From SVTX01 sp045653805 (GTDB taxonomy: Bacteria; Bacillota; Clostridia; Oscillospirales; CAG-272), in the NCBI GenBank assembly GCA_045653805.1, contig JAZOMF010000075.1:1-64000 (forward strand): a stretch of DNA of 64,000 bases. Reading direction: 5' to 3'. Shown here one piece after another: positions 8,103 to 17,323 of this stretch; positions within the stretch are counted from its first letter, which is position 1, and every line of letters begins with the position of its first letter. The position numbers were made by a program, and so were the translations under genes. The notes beneath the pieces are model-generated. The model was not told the DNA's origin. It was given only the letters and a program-made list of their open reading frames with translations, and searched no databases.

Positions 8103-8228
8103 GGAGAAATGCGTGAAAGTTACATTTCATTTGCAGGAAATTAAATTGTTTCACGCGCGAATTTTTCCGAATGGCAAAATTCATTGATTACTATTTGTAC
8201 CGCCGTGGGCGGCGGAATGGAGAATAAT

Positions 8229-8540
8229 ATGGTAGACGTAACAAGATCCAATTTTGAAGACGAGGTAATTAACAGCGACAAGCCCGTTTTGCTTGATTTC
8301 TGGGCAGAATGGTGCGGCCCTTGCCGCGTTATAGCTCCCGCAATAGCGGCTATTGCAGAGAGCAGAAGTGATATCAAGGTAGGCAAGGTCAACGTAGACG
8401 CCCAGCAACAGTTGGCGGTCACATTCGCTATTGACAGTATTCCTACTCTTGTACTTGTAAAAAATGGCGAGATCGCAGGGAAGCTTGTGGGATTAAACTC
8501 TAAAACCATTATCGAGTCTTTTATTGATAAGCATATGTAA
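8229..8540 (+). CDS. trxA: Thioredoxin
   Basis: A 103-residue thioredoxin with the classical WCGPC active site (Cys29, Cys32), the buried Asp in LLDFWA and the cis-proline in SIPTL. I chose the ATG at 8229 because GGAG at 8219-8222 lies six bases upstream and the resulting length equals that of the family; longer starts at 8184 or 8217 would add a non-homologous tail. It lies 126 bases after the FTR-like gene, so it is the likely acceptor of ferredoxin electrons, and may also be served by the trxB-like enzyme upstream. A strong terminator follows. Confidence 0.93.
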   Translation: MVDVTRSNFEDEVINSDKPVLLDFWAEWCGPCRVIAPAIAAIAESRSDIKVGKVNVDAQQQLAVTFAIDSIPTLVLVKNGEIAGKLVGLNSKTIIESFIDKHM

Positions 8541-8547
8541 AAAATTG

Positions 8548-8576
8548 CACCTACGGTAACTCGTAGGTGTTTTTTT
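8548..8576 (+). terminator. Rho-independent terminator after trxA
   Basis: CACCTACG (8548-8555) pairs with CGTAGGTG (8562-8569), loop GTAACT, followed by seven T. Confidence 0.93.
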
Positions 8577-8741
8577 GAATAAAGCAAATCAAATTGCAAG
8601 TTATTTGTCTAAATGCACAAAAACTTCGCTAAAAAATTTCAAATATCGTCATATCTTTCAATTTATTTTTTTGCAAAAATGTGGTAAAATATATATTTGG
8701 TAGAAAATTGCAAAAATATGTATTATTTATAAGGAGAAAGT

Positions 8742-10586
8742 ATGGTAAGAGAAGATTTAAGAAACGTTGCTATAATCGCGCACGTCGACCACGGAAAGAC
8801 CACCCTTGTTGACGGACTTCTGAAGCAGGGCGGCATTTACAGAGATAACCAGGAAACAGTTACGAGAGTTATGGACTCCGACGACATCGAAAAGGAAAGA
8901 GGCATTACCATACTTGCTAAAAACACCGCGGTACACTACAAGGACGTTAAGATCAACATTGTAGACACCCCCGGACACGCAGATTTCGGCGGTGAGGTTG
9001 AGCGCGTGCTTAAGATGGTAAACGGCGTTATTCTGCTTGTAGACGCGGCTGAAGGCCCAATGCCCCAGACCAGATTCGTTCTCAAGCGCGCCCTTGAGCT
9101 TAACCACAAGGTTATCGTTTGCATTAACAAGATAGACAAGCCTGACGCGCGCCTTGGCGAGGTTGAGGACGAGATCCTTGAGCTTCTTATCGACCTTGGC
9201 GCTAACGACGAGCAGCTTGATTCTCCTATGCTTTACTGTTCGGGCCGTTCCGGTACTGCAACCAAGGATCCCCTTGAGGAGGGCGAGGATCTTACCCCCC
9301 TCTTTGACACCATTCTTGATTATATCCCCGCTCCCGAGGGTGAGCCGGAAGGTGATCTTCAAGTTCTTGTTTCCTCCATCGACTATAACGAGTACGTTGG
9401 AAGAATCGGTATCGGTCGAATCGAGCGCGGCTCTATTAAGGTAAACCAGGAGGTTATGGTTTGTAACTTCCACAAGCCTGACGAAAAGCCCAGAAAGACC
9501 AAGGTAGTGGCACTTTTCCAGATCGACGGTCTTGTTCGCGTACCTGTTGACAATGCAAAAATTGGTGACATTATCTGCTTCTCGGGTGCAGGTGACATTT
9601 CTATCGGTGATACTCTCACCTCAACCGCTAACCCCGAGCCTATCGAGTTCGTTAAGGTAAGCGTGCCTACAATGGAAATGACCTTCGCAGTCAACACCAG
9701 CCCTCTTGCCGGTAAGGAAGGCAAATTCGTTACCTCCCGTCAGCTTCGTGAGAGACTTTACAGAGAACTTCTTCGTGACGTTTCTCTCCGTGTTCGCGAC
9801 GGTGATACCACCGACGAGTTTATCGTATCGGGAAGAGGAGAAATGCACCTCTCCATCCTCATTGAGAATATGCGCCGCGAGGGCTACGAGCTTACCTGCT
9901 CCAACCCCAAGGTAATTCTTAAGGAGATCGACGGCGTTAAGTGCGAGCCTATGGAGAAGGTTACTCTCGACGTTCCAACCGAGTACGTTGGCGCGGTTAT
10001 CGAAAAGCTTGGTCAGACAAAGCGCGACCTTCTCGAAATGAACCCTGTTGGAAGCCGTATGAGAATAGAATATAGCATCCCCTCCAGATGTCTTTTCGGC
10101 TACCGCTCCGAGTTTATGTCCGCAACTCACGGAGAGGGCGTCATTAACACCCTTTTCGAGGGCTATCAGCCTCACCGTGGCGGTATCATTATGAGATTTA
10201 CCGGTGCGCTGGTGGCCAGCGAGGCAGGCGTTACCACCAGATACGGTCTCTTCAATACTCAGGAGAGAGGTCAGCTCTTCGTTGGTCCTCAGACCGAGGT
10301 TTATGAGGGTATGATCGTTGGCGAGAACCCCAAGAATGACGATATTTCGGTTAACCCCTGTAAGGAAAAGCATCTTACCGCTATTCGTAGCGCGGGTGCG
10401 GACGAAAAGCTTCTTCTTACTCCTCCCAAGATCTTCAGCCTTGAGGAAGCGATCGAATTCATAGCGGATGACGAGCTTATTGAGGTAACTCCCAAGTCAA
10501 TACGACTCCGCAAGAAGATTCTTGACACAAGCACTCGTATGAGAGAGATGGTCAAGGCTCGCCGCGCGGCAGAAAACAATAACTAA
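8742..10586 (+). CDS. typA: Ribosome-binding translational GTPase TypA/BipA
   Basis: A 614-residue GTPase of standard BipA length. The G1 motif AHVDHGKTT, the G2/switch region ERGITI, G3 DTPGHAD and G4 NKID are all present, followed by the EF-G-like domains and the BipA-specific C-terminal domain. It binds the 70S ribosome and assists 50S assembly and stress adaptation. It is a single-gene unit with an AAGGAG ribosome site and its own terminator; a weak promoter (TTTATT-17-TAAAAT, 8662-8690) lies upstream. Confidence 0.96.
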   Translation: MVREDLRNVAIIAHVDHGKTTLVDGLLKQGGIYRDNQETVTRVMDSDDIEKERGITILAKNTAVHYKDVKINIVDTPGHADFGGEVERVLKMVNGVILLVDAAEGPMPQTRFVLKRALELNHKVIVCINKIDKPDARLGEVEDEILELLIDLGANDEQLDSPMLYCSGRSGTATKDPLEEGEDLTPLFDTILDYIPAPEGEPEGDLQVLVSSIDYNEYVGRIGIGRIERGSIKVNQEVMVCNFHKPDEKPRKTKVVALFQIDGLVRVPVDNAKIGDIICFSGAGDISIGDTLTSTANPEPIEFVKVSVPTMEMTFAVNTSPLAGKEGKFVTSRQLRERLYRELLRDVSLRVRDGDTTDEFIVSGRGEMHLSILIENMRREGYELTCSNPKVILKEIDGVKCEPMEKVTLDVPTEYVGAVIEKLGQTKRDLLEMNPVGSRMRIEYSIPSRCLFGYRSEFMSATHGEGVINTLFEGYQPHRGGIIMRFTGALVASEAGVTTRYGLFNTQERGQLFVGPQTEVYEGMIVGENPKNDDISVNPCKEKHLTAIRSAGADEKLLLTPPKIFSLEEAIEFIADDELIEVTPKSIRLRKKILDTSTRMREMVKARRAAENNN

Positions 10587-10596
10587 TTAGAAAATC

Positions 10597-10626
10597 AGCC
10601 CGAAGGTAATTACCTTCGGGCTTTTT
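10597..10626 (+). terminator. Terminator of typA
   Basis: AGCCCGAAGGTAA (10597-10609) is directly followed by its exact complement TTACCTTCGGGCT (10610-10622) and a T tract. Confidence 0.92.
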
Positions 10627-10629
10627 ATA

Positions 10630-10665
10630 AAAATATGACCCACGGTTACCCATGGGTCATATTTT
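10630..10665 (-). terminator. Terminator of the GH25 gene, convergent with typA
   Basis: AAAATATGACCCA (10630-10642) pairs with TGGGTCATATTTT (10653-10665). Read on the minus strand it is followed by TTTTT, three bases beyond the GH25 stop codon. Confidence 0.85.
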
Positions 10666-10667
10666 AA

Positions 10668-12296
10668 TTAATATCCGTTAAAGCCATATTGTTTTATAAT
10701 GCTCGGATAGTCCTTGTAAGAATAATTGAAATCAACATGAGTGCTGATTGGCGCCAGTATACCTGTCCAGCAGTATTGCCACATTCCAAGGTGCTCACCA
10801 TATTTCTCGGTATTCCAGACAAAGCTTTCATTGTCCTCGGGATTCCAAGTATAGCTCTCAAGTCGAGGAGGACGCGCATACCATATCTCGAAAAGCTCGA
10901 TCATATTGTCGGTCTGCAAAATATTGAACAAGAATTCATTATTTACATACAAGCCCGTGTAATATCCCTCTCGCTGAAGTGTAGAGAAGAAGGTTAGTAA
11001 CATTTCGGTAAGTATTGGCGAGGCTATGTTTTCGGGATGATAATCTTCATTCTCCGAGGGCTCCAAATCGAGATATATGGGATACTCGAATTGTTTTCCA
11101 TCAAGATATGTCAAAAGCAATTCTGCATCCTTGCGAATACCCGAAACGGTGGTGGAGTAGGTGAAGAAATATACTCCAACATCAATGCCTGCCGCCTTTG
11201 CACCCGCATAATCCATTTCAAATGTCGGTTCTATTCCACCGCGTGTACCATGATCTCTAAGAGTGCTTCCAATCTTTAAAATTACATAGTCAACTCCGGC
11301 TTCTTTAAGTGCAAACCAATCAATGGGTTCATACTCACCATTTGAATTGAGGGTGTGATTATAGCTTGAAATATCAATTCCGTGGGCAAGCACCTTATCG
11401 TTATTAGCGTATGCGTTATCGAGTATCTCGTCATAGAAACGGTAATTGCCGATATAATTGAACCCACAATCACAGCTGTATTCGGTATATCCCATATCTG
11501 AAACGGTGGGATTTACTACCATAATTTTAAAGTTATGACCTAAAGGTGCGGTAATGACCGAGTAACTCTCACCACAATCACAAGTGAATTTTTCCTCGCC
11601 GCTTTGAGTGCAGCTTACCGCCGATACAACAGAAGACTTGTAGTTGTGTCCCAAAGGCTCTGTAAAATCGGTGATGAATTCAAAATCACACACCGAGCAG
11701 CAGTAATAGGTAAATCCCATTTCGGTGCAGGTAGGGGGGGAGGTGAGATTCAATTCGGGAGTATGTCCCAGAGGCTTGACATAATCCGATGTATAGGAAT
11801 AAGTGCAAGCAGTACAGGAATAATTAGTAAATCCCTGAGACACACAAGTAGGAGCAACCACGTTATTTGCCATATTGTGACCTATTGGTGCCACAACATC
11901 TGACACGTACGAGTCGGGGCAATTTTTGCACGTATACGTGGTATAGGCCGATTCTGTGCAGGTAGGATATGTTACCTTGGCGGTGTAATCGTGTCCTTTA
12001 GGAGTGCTTATTGCGGATTTATAAGCAAATCCACATTCACAGGTATATTTTGTGTAGCCCGCCGTTGTGCAATCCGATTGTATTACCGAAAAGGTGAAGC
12101 TATGCCCCTTGAGTGGTATAACGCTTTCAACAGTGTCGCCACAGACTTTGCAAACAGACGTGATCTTGCCATCGGTCGTGCAGCTCGCATCCACAGTAAC
12201 GGTTTCGTAGCTGTGATCACACACCTCGTAACAAGAATAGAGCGAAAACGCGACCAAAGCTACGGCAAATAATAAAATAAATCTGATCTTTTTCAT
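10668..12296 (-). CDS. GH25 lysozyme-like lipoprotein with seven Cys-rich N-terminal repeats
   Basis: A 542-residue predicted surface lipoprotein. A hydrophobic leader ends in the lipobox LYSC with Cys22. Residues about 26-285 hold seven repeats of 36-39 residues with the pattern PTC-T-GYT-Y-C-C-SY-PLGH; the last lacks its first Cys. The GH25 muramidase domain follows (about 306-540), with the catalytic start HGIDISSYN and acidic residues in YPIYLDLEP. It likely cleaves peptidoglycan at the cell surface, with the repeats acting as a metal- or wall-binding stalk (inference). It starts nine bases after rsmA and has no clear ribosome site, so it may be translationally coupled. Confidence 0.88.
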   Translation of the reverse strand: MKKIRFILLFAVALVAFSLYSCYEVCDHSYETVTVDASCTTDGKITSVCKVCGDTVESVIPLKGHSFTFSVIQSDCTTAGYTKYTCECGFAYKSAISTPKGHDYTAKVTYPTCTESAYTTYTCKNCPDSYVSDVVAPIGHNMANNVVAPTCVSQGFTNYSCTACTYSYTSDYVKPLGHTPELNLTSPPTCTEMGFTYYCCSVCDFEFITDFTEPLGHNYKSSVVSAVSCTQSGEEKFTCDCGESYSVITAPLGHNFKIMVVNPTVSDMGYTEYSCDCGFNYIGNYRFYDEILDNAYANNDKVLAHGIDISSYNHTLNSNGEYEPIDWFALKEAGVDYVILKIGSTLRDHGTRGGIEPTFEMDYAGAKAAGIDVGVYFFTYSTTVSGIRKDAELLLTYLDGKQFEYPIYLDLEPSENEDYHPENIASPILTEMLLTFFSTLQREGYYTGLYVNNEFLFNILQTDNMIELFEIWYARPPRLESYTWNPEDNESFVWNTEKYGEHLGMWQYCWTGILAPISTHVDFNYSYKDYPSIIKQYGFNGY

Positions 12297-12305
12297 TATC
12301 GTTTT

Positions 12306-13175
12306 TTATTTGTGAAGCTCTGCGAAAAGCTTGTCGGAAAGCGCGCAGAAATCGGATACCGTCAGCTTTTCACCGCGAATATCACTCTTCAGGCCGCACT
12401 CAACTACGATCTCGGTAAGTCTTTCCTTGCTGATCTCGGAAAATCCTGTCATAAGCGAGTTGGGGAGAGTCTTTCTTCTTTGCTCAAAGGCCGCCTTTAT
12501 GGTTCTGAAGAAGGTAGGCTCATGGGCGGGCTTTATAGGCTTGTCCTTCCAAAGGTCGATACGAACTACGCTGGAGGTAACCTTGGGAGGAGGCATAAAG
12601 CGGTCTGCCGAAACGGTGAAAAGAAGATTAGCGTCACCATAGTAGTCAATAGCCGCTGTAATAGCTCCGCAATTCTTATTGCCCGCTCCTGCTGCAAGTC
12701 GCTCTGCAACCTCGGTCTGCACCATAACGGTGATAGAATCGAAGGGAAGCTTGCTTTCGATCAGCTTCATCAAAATAGGAGTGGTTATGTAATAAGGAAG
12801 ATTTGCACACACCGCAACCTTACCCATTTCAAAATAGGGAGCAAGGGTTGTGGCAAGATCTGCCTCCATAATGTCCTGATTAATGACGGTCACGTTCTTG
12901 TAGCCGTCAAGAGTGTATTTGAGAACGGGAATAAGACCTGTGTCGATCTCAAACGCCACCACACGAGCATATCTTTCGCAAAGCTCACGGGTCATACAGC
13001 CGATACCCGGTCCTATCTCGATAACGGTGATGTCCTTATCATCATTGCAGGCGTCTGCAATATCCTCAACGGTCATATTGTCGGTCAAAAAGTTCTGTCC
13101 GTACTCCTTTTTAAAGGTAAGACCGAACATATCCATTACTTGTTTTATAGTTCTGGGATCACAAAGATTAAGCAT
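12306..13175 (-). CDS. rsmA: 16S rRNA dimethyladenosine transferase
   Basis: A 289-residue KsgA/RsmA enzyme that dimethylates two adjacent adenines near the 3' end of 16S rRNA, a late 30S assembly checkpoint. Visible motifs: the N-terminal GQNFL, the SAM-binding EIGPGIGCMT, the acidic FEID and the catalytic NLPYYIT. AAAGGA lies seven bases before the ATG. It is the middle gene of a three-gene minus-strand operon: THUMP methyltransferase, rsmA, GH25 lipoprotein. Confidence 0.95.
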   Translation of the reverse strand: MLNLCDPRTIKQVMDMFGLTFKKEYGQNFLTDNMTVEDIADACNDDKDITVIEIGPGIGCMTRELCERYARVVAFEIDTGLIPVLKYTLDGYKNVTVINQDIMEADLATTLAPYFEMGKVAVCANLPYYITTPILMKLIESKLPFDSITVMVQTEVAERLAAGAGNKNCGAITAAIDYYGDANLLFTVSADRFMPPPKVTSSVVRIDLWKDKPIKPAHEPTFFRTIKAAFEQRRKTLPNSLMTGFSEISKERLTEIVVECGLKSDIRGEKLTVSDFCALSDKLFAELHK

Positions 13176-13186
13176 AATTTTTCCTT

Positions 13187-14410
13187 TTATTTACTGAATT
13201 TCTTATTGAAGTTTTTATTATAACCCTTGTTTTTATCGAATTGATGGTTACCGTCAAATCTCTTTTTGTTAAAGGGTGCATCCTTGCGAAATTCCGCAGG
13301 CTTAAAGAACTGATAAAGATTGCAGGGAAGCATACCGTTATAAAGCTTTCTTATCTTGTCGGCGCGTCTACCGTAAAGCTTTTCGAAATAGTCGCAGGAG
13401 GTGATAACGTAGATGTGCCAAGGCTCAAATGTCTTAAAGTGACGACCGATGTCACGGTAGAGGTATTCAACCTCGCGCATATCACCCATTCGCTCGCCGT
13501 AAGGGGGATTGCACACGATAGTGCCGCGTCTACCCTCGGGCTTTTCGATCTTTCTCGCGTCACAATGGAAGATATTAATATTTTCCTCAACACCTGCACG
13601 AAGCGCGTTTTCATAAGCCACGTCGAGAATATCCTCGTCGATGTCAGAAGCCCAAGCCTCGAATTTGGAATCCTTGATCTCAAAGGACGCCGCTTCCTCA
13701 CGAGCCGCACGCCACATCTCGGCATCAATTCTCGGGAAAGCCTCTGCCGCAAATTCACGCTTGAGTCCCGGAGCGATCTTACGAGCGATCATAGCTGCCT
13801 CGATTGCAATAGTACCGGAGCCGCAGAAGGGATCCCAAAAGAGATTTTCCTCGCTTGGGCGAGATGTCAGCGCAATAGCCGCCGCCAAAGTCTCTCTCAA
13901 TGGTGCCGCACCCGCATCGGGGCGATAACCTCTCTTATGAAGAGCTATACCCGAGGTGTCTATCATAAGCATAGCCTCATCCTTCAAAATAAAGAACTCG
14001 ACCTTGTATTTCACTGCCGTTTCATCAAACCAAGCAATGCCGTAAGCACCCGATAGACGGTCAACGATCGCCTTCTTGACGATGCTCTGGCAGTCGGGAA
14101 TACTTGTCAGCTTGCTCTTAATAGAATGACCTGTAACAGGGAACTGATCAAATTTTCCTATCCAATCCTCCCAGCGAATGGCGTTTGTGCCGTCGAAAAG
14201 CTCAGTAAAGCTTTCGGCGTGAAATCGACCGAGAACGATAAAAACTCGCTCGGCTAAACGCAGATTTATATTTACTCGTGGGATATCCTTCTCCTCGCCC
14301 TCAAAAAGTACGCGACCGTCAATAGTCTCAACTCTTTTAAGCCCGAGAGCGTCAATCTCCTCACCAAGTTGTCTTTCAAGCCCGAAAAGGCAGGTTGCTG
14401 CAAGTAACAT
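13187..14410 (-). CDS. THUMP-domain 23S rRNA guanine-N2 methyltransferase (RlmL/YpsC-like)
   Basis: A 407-residue class I methyltransferase. The N-terminal half carries a ferredoxin-like/THUMP region; the C-terminal half has the SAM site DPFCGSGTIAIEAA and the base-flipping catalytic motif NPPYGERM. This matches the RlmL N-terminal module (m2G2445 of 23S rRNA) and the Bacillus YpsC type; the RlmK half of E. coli RlmKL is absent. A basic Lys/Asn/Phe-rich tail of about 30 residues ends the protein. It is the first gene of the operon, with a consensus promoter just upstream and AAGGA before the ATG. The exact target nucleotide is inferred. Confidence 0.88.
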   Translation of the reverse strand: MLLAATCLFGLERQLGEEIDALGLKRVETIDGRVLFEGEEKDIPRVNINLRLAERVFIVLGRFHAESFTELFDGTNAIRWEDWIGKFDQFPVTGHSIKSKLTSIPDCQSIVKKAIVDRLSGAYGIAWFDETAVKYKVEFFILKDEAMLMIDTSGIALHKRGYRPDAGAAPLRETLAAAIALTSRPSEENLFWDPFCGSGTIAIEAAMIARKIAPGLKREFAAEAFPRIDAEMWRAAREEAASFEIKDSKFEAWASDIDEDILDVAYENALRAGVEENINIFHCDARKIEKPEGRRGTIVCNPPYGERMGDMREVEYLYRDIGRHFKTFEPWHIYVITSCDYFEKLYGRRADKIRKLYNGMLPCNLYQFFKPAEFRKDAPFNKKRFDGNHQFDKNKGYNKNFNKKFSK

Positions 14411-14453
14411 AAATTTTGTCCTTATTACATTAATATAAATTTATCCAAAGTAT

Positions 14454-14482
14454 ATTATATCATAGAATAATGTCGTTGTCAA
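14454..14482 (-). promoter_or_regulatory. Consensus promoter of the methyltransferase-rsmA-GH25 operon
   Basis: On the minus strand TTGACA (14482-14477), 17-base spacer, TATAAT (14459-14454). It abuts the rmuC terminator. Confidence 0.85.
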
Positions 14483-14485
14483 CAA

Positions 14486-14511
14486 AAAGCAGACGTTATC
14501 CGCCTGCTTTT
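14486..14511 (-). terminator. Terminator of rmuC
   Basis: On the minus strand AAAGCAG pairs with CTGCTTT around CGGATAACG with an inner CG/CG pairing, followed by a T run; 12 bases beyond the rmuC stop. Confidence 0.75.
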
Positions 14512-14522
14512 AAGTAGATAAA

Positions 14523-15860
14523 TTATTCGTCAAAATCATTGGTCTCAGGGCTACCTATGCCGAGTATCTCGTCCGAATCGGAGGTATCCAACACCTCAAT
14601 GCCCTTAAGCTTCTTTTGTATCATATTATTTCGGTGTTGAGCGTCATCAAGCGATTTGCCCGCTTCATCTATCTTCTTCTTTGGCTTGGCAAGCACGGTG
14701 GAGAAGGTATCGTATTGTGACTTGACCGCAGAAAGTATCTTTCTTACCTCGTTAGCCTTTTCGTTGATAGCCGCAAAGCGGAAGCCCATAGCAAGGGAAT
14801 TAAGCAAAGCGGTTATGGTCGAGGGACCTGCAATCATGATGTTGAACTCGGTCTGAAGTCGCTCGGGAATAGCATTTGGCGAGCTTGCGATCTCAGCATA
14901 AAGACCTTCACTGGCAAGGTACATAATAGCGAATGGAGTGGTCTTGGGCACGCTAATATATTTGCTGATAGACCTTGCCTCTTGAATAACTCGTTCCTCA
15001 AGTGCCTTCTTTGCAGCCTTGGTAGCTTCAGGATCGGCTCTGTCAGCCGCCGCACAAAGGCGTACGTAATCCTCCATGGGGAATTTGGAGTCAAGAGGGA
15101 GATATGTGATCTCCGAGTAGTTTTCGCCAGAGGGTATCTTAATTGCAAACTCAACTCGCTCCTTGCTGGTGTTGGTGGGAGCATAATTTTCAACGTACAT
15201 GTTGGGAATAGTCTGGTCAAGAATGTTCTTGAGCTGAACCTCTGCCCAGGTTCCTCTTGCCTTTACGTTTGTAAGCACGCGGTTAAGGGATGTCACGTGC
15301 TCGGTAATACCTCCCGACATCTCCTTCATCTCGCCCAGTGCCTTGTAGAGGTTTTCCAGCTGATCGGAAACCGTCTTAAATGAGCTGTCGAGTCGCTGGG
15401 TAAGGGTATTAGTCAACTTTTCGTCAACTACTGTTCTCATCTCGTCCAGCTTCTTTTCGTTACTCTCACGGATCTTCGTTAAAGACTCCTCAATTCGCAG
15501 ATTCTGTTTTTCGTTCATTTCCGCATTCTTTTCGCGGATAGTGTTGATTCCAACCGACATTTCCTTAAAAATGCGCACAAGCTGAGCGTTATTTGTCTCT
15601 GTAAGGGCCTCTAAACGCTTATTTATCTCCGATATTTGTTTTGATACTTCGTTTCTCTGAGCCTGAGCACTCGCAGCTTGCTCGCTTCTGTTTCTGGAGA
15701 ACTCATTATAAATACTTTCTTTTAATTCATCTAACTTTTTCTCTGTTTGAGTACCGTCGGAAAGCTTACTGATCTTTGAATACAAAGCGGCAACAGCTAC
15801 AAGGCATCCCGCAGACAATACGAGCAGAGCAATACAAATTATTAAAATATATGTATCCAT
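14523..15860 (-). CDS. rmuC: DNA recombination protein RmuC
   Basis: About 445 residues. One N-terminal membrane helix (TYILIICIALLVLSAGCLVA) is followed by a long coiled coil to about residue 190 and then the RmuC endonuclease-like domain (RGTWAEVQLKNILDQ, the PLDSKFPMEDY core). The family limits recombination at inverted repeats in E. coli; biochemical role is poorly known. I chose the ATG at 15860 because GAGG sits six bases upstream, in preference to a GTG at 15872. It is transcribed alone, divergent from the acyltransferase gene. Confidence 0.92.
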   Translation of the reverse strand: MDTYILIICIALLVLSAGCLVAVAALYSKISKLSDGTQTEKKLDELKESIYNEFSRNRSEQAASAQAQRNEVSKQISEINKRLEALTETNNAQLVRIFKEMSVGINTIREKNAEMNEKQNLRIEESLTKIRESNEKKLDEMRTVVDEKLTNTLTQRLDSSFKTVSDQLENLYKALGEMKEMSGGITEHVTSLNRVLTNVKARGTWAEVQLKNILDQTIPNMYVENYAPTNTSKERVEFAIKIPSGENYSEITYLPLDSKFPMEDYVRLCAAADRADPEATKAAKKALEERVIQEARSISKYISVPKTTPFAIMYLASEGLYAEIASSPNAIPERLQTEFNIMIAGPSTITALLNSLAMGFRFAAINEKANEVRKILSAVKSQYDTFSTVLAKPKKKIDEAGKSLDDAQHRNNMIQKKLKGIEVLDTSDSDEILGIGSPETNDFDE

Positions 15861-16108
15861 ATTATACCTCACTCAAAATATTATACTTAATTGTACCACA
15901 CTGCGCGCCGTTTGTCAAACGGAAAAGCATACATTTTCTCATTTTTGCGACAAAAAGCGCAATTGTGAATAAATTTGTATGAAACGGTTTAATTTTCACA
16001 TTTTTTTCATAAATTATACCTTTAAAGTTAATTTTTGATTTAACAATTTGAAGTATAATTATTTTGGATAAGTTTGAATATATATAGTTTAACATAAGGG
16101 AAATACAT

Positions 16109-17323
16109 ATGAGTGGTAAAAGCAAAAAGTGGATAAAAAAACGTCACGTTATCGTAACCAAGATAGTGTCCGTAGTTCTCAAACCATACGTGAGATTAAG
16201 ATATGGAATAAAGCTTGAAAAATTCAAGGAACAAAAGGATACGCCCTATCTCATTCTTTCGAATCATCAAACTCCGTTTGATCAATTTTTTGTTGGGATG
16301 TGCTTCAAGGGTGCTATATATTACGTCGCTACAGAAGATATTTTTTCAAACGGATTTGTGTCATCACTTATAAAATTTCTGGTAGCGCCTATCCCGATCA
16401 AAAAGCAGACTACAGATGTTTCAGCTCTTCTTAATTGCATCAGAATCGCCAAGGAGGGCGGAGCTATAGCAATCGCTCCCGAGGGTAACCGTACATATAG
16501 CGGTCGAACCGAGTATATGAGTCCCTCCATTGTGCCTCTGGCAAGAAAACTTAAAATGCCCATTGCACTTTATAGAATAGAGGGTGGATATGGAGCAGAG
16601 CCGCGTTGGAGTGATGTTGTTCGCAAAGGTAAAATGCGAGGCTATGTGTCCAAGGTCATCGAACCCGAACAATATGGAGCTATGACCGATGACGAGCTTT
16701 TCAAGGCTATCAGCGATGGGCTTTACGTCAATGAGGCGGTGGCAGACAGCGAATTCCATCACAGCCGGCTTGCGGAATACCTTGAAAGAGCAATATACGT
16801 TTGCCCTGATTGTGGTCTTTCTACATTTGAAAGCAACAAGAAAATAATCGAGTGTAAAAAGTGTCACAAAAAGATAGAATATCTGCCCACTAAAGAGCTT
16901 CGCGGCGTTGGATTTGACTTTCCGTACCGCTTCGTCGCCGAATGGTATGATTATCAAGAAGACTACATAAACTCTCTTGATGTTACAACTCTTGTTGACG
17001 CTCCGCTTTACTGCGACGATGCGAGAGTTTCAGAAGTGATCGTAAATAAGAAAAAGGAGCTTATGTATAAAAGCGCCGAGATACGGCTTTTGGGCAATCG
17101 TGTAGAAATATACAACGAGGGTAAGCTTTTGCATAAATTTAATTTTGACAGTACAAGTGCAGTCACCGTCCTTGGAAAAAATAAACTCAACATCTATTTC
17201 GAGGGGAAAATTTATCAGCTTAAAGGTGGAAAACGCTTCAATGCATTGAAATACGTGCATTTTTATCACCGATTTGATAATATCGTAAAGGGGGAAGTCG
17301 ATGGAAAATTTTTGGGACTCTAA
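16109..17323 (+). CDS. PlsC-like lysophospholipid acyltransferase with zinc-ribbon and PH-like C-terminus
   Basis: A 404-residue protein. Residues about 45-220 are an acyltransferase domain: the HX4D catalytic motif in SNHQTPFDQ and the substrate motif APEGNRTYSG are both present. Ordinary PlsC stops there, but this one continues with a two-CxxC zinc ribbon (CPDC and CKKC, about residues 231-252) and a beta-rich PH/GRAM-like tail ending in FNALKYVHFYHRF. The core reaction should be acylation of a lysophospholipid or similar acceptor at the membrane; the role of the extra domains is unknown. The stop codon overlaps the start of gltS by 23 bases. Confidence 0.85.
   Translation: MSGKSKKWIKKRHVIVTKIVSVVLKPYVRLRYGIKLEKFKEQKDTPYLILSNHQTPFDQFFVGMCFKGAIYYVATEDIFSNGFVSSLIKFLVAPIPIKKQTTDVSALLNCIRIAKEGGAIAIAPEGNRTYSGRTEYMSPSIVPLARKLKMPIALYRIEGGYGAEPRWSDVVRKGKMRGYVSKVIEPEQYGAMTDDELFKAISDGLYVNEAVADSEFHHSRLAEYLERAIYVCPDCGLSTFESNKKIIECKKCHKKIEYLPTKELRGVGFDFPYRFVAEWYDYQEDYINSLDVTTLVDAPLYCDDARVSEVIVNKKKELMYKSAEIRLLGNRVEIYNEGKLLHKFNFDSTSAVTVLGKNKLNIYFEGKIYQLKGGKRFNALKYVHFYHRFDNIVKGEVDGKFLGL

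Noticed and set aside
8103..8228. Structured regulatory RNA before trxA (GCGTGAAA/TTTCACGC pairing)
   Set aside because: Pairing is short and widely spaced, and no known riboswitch pattern fits.
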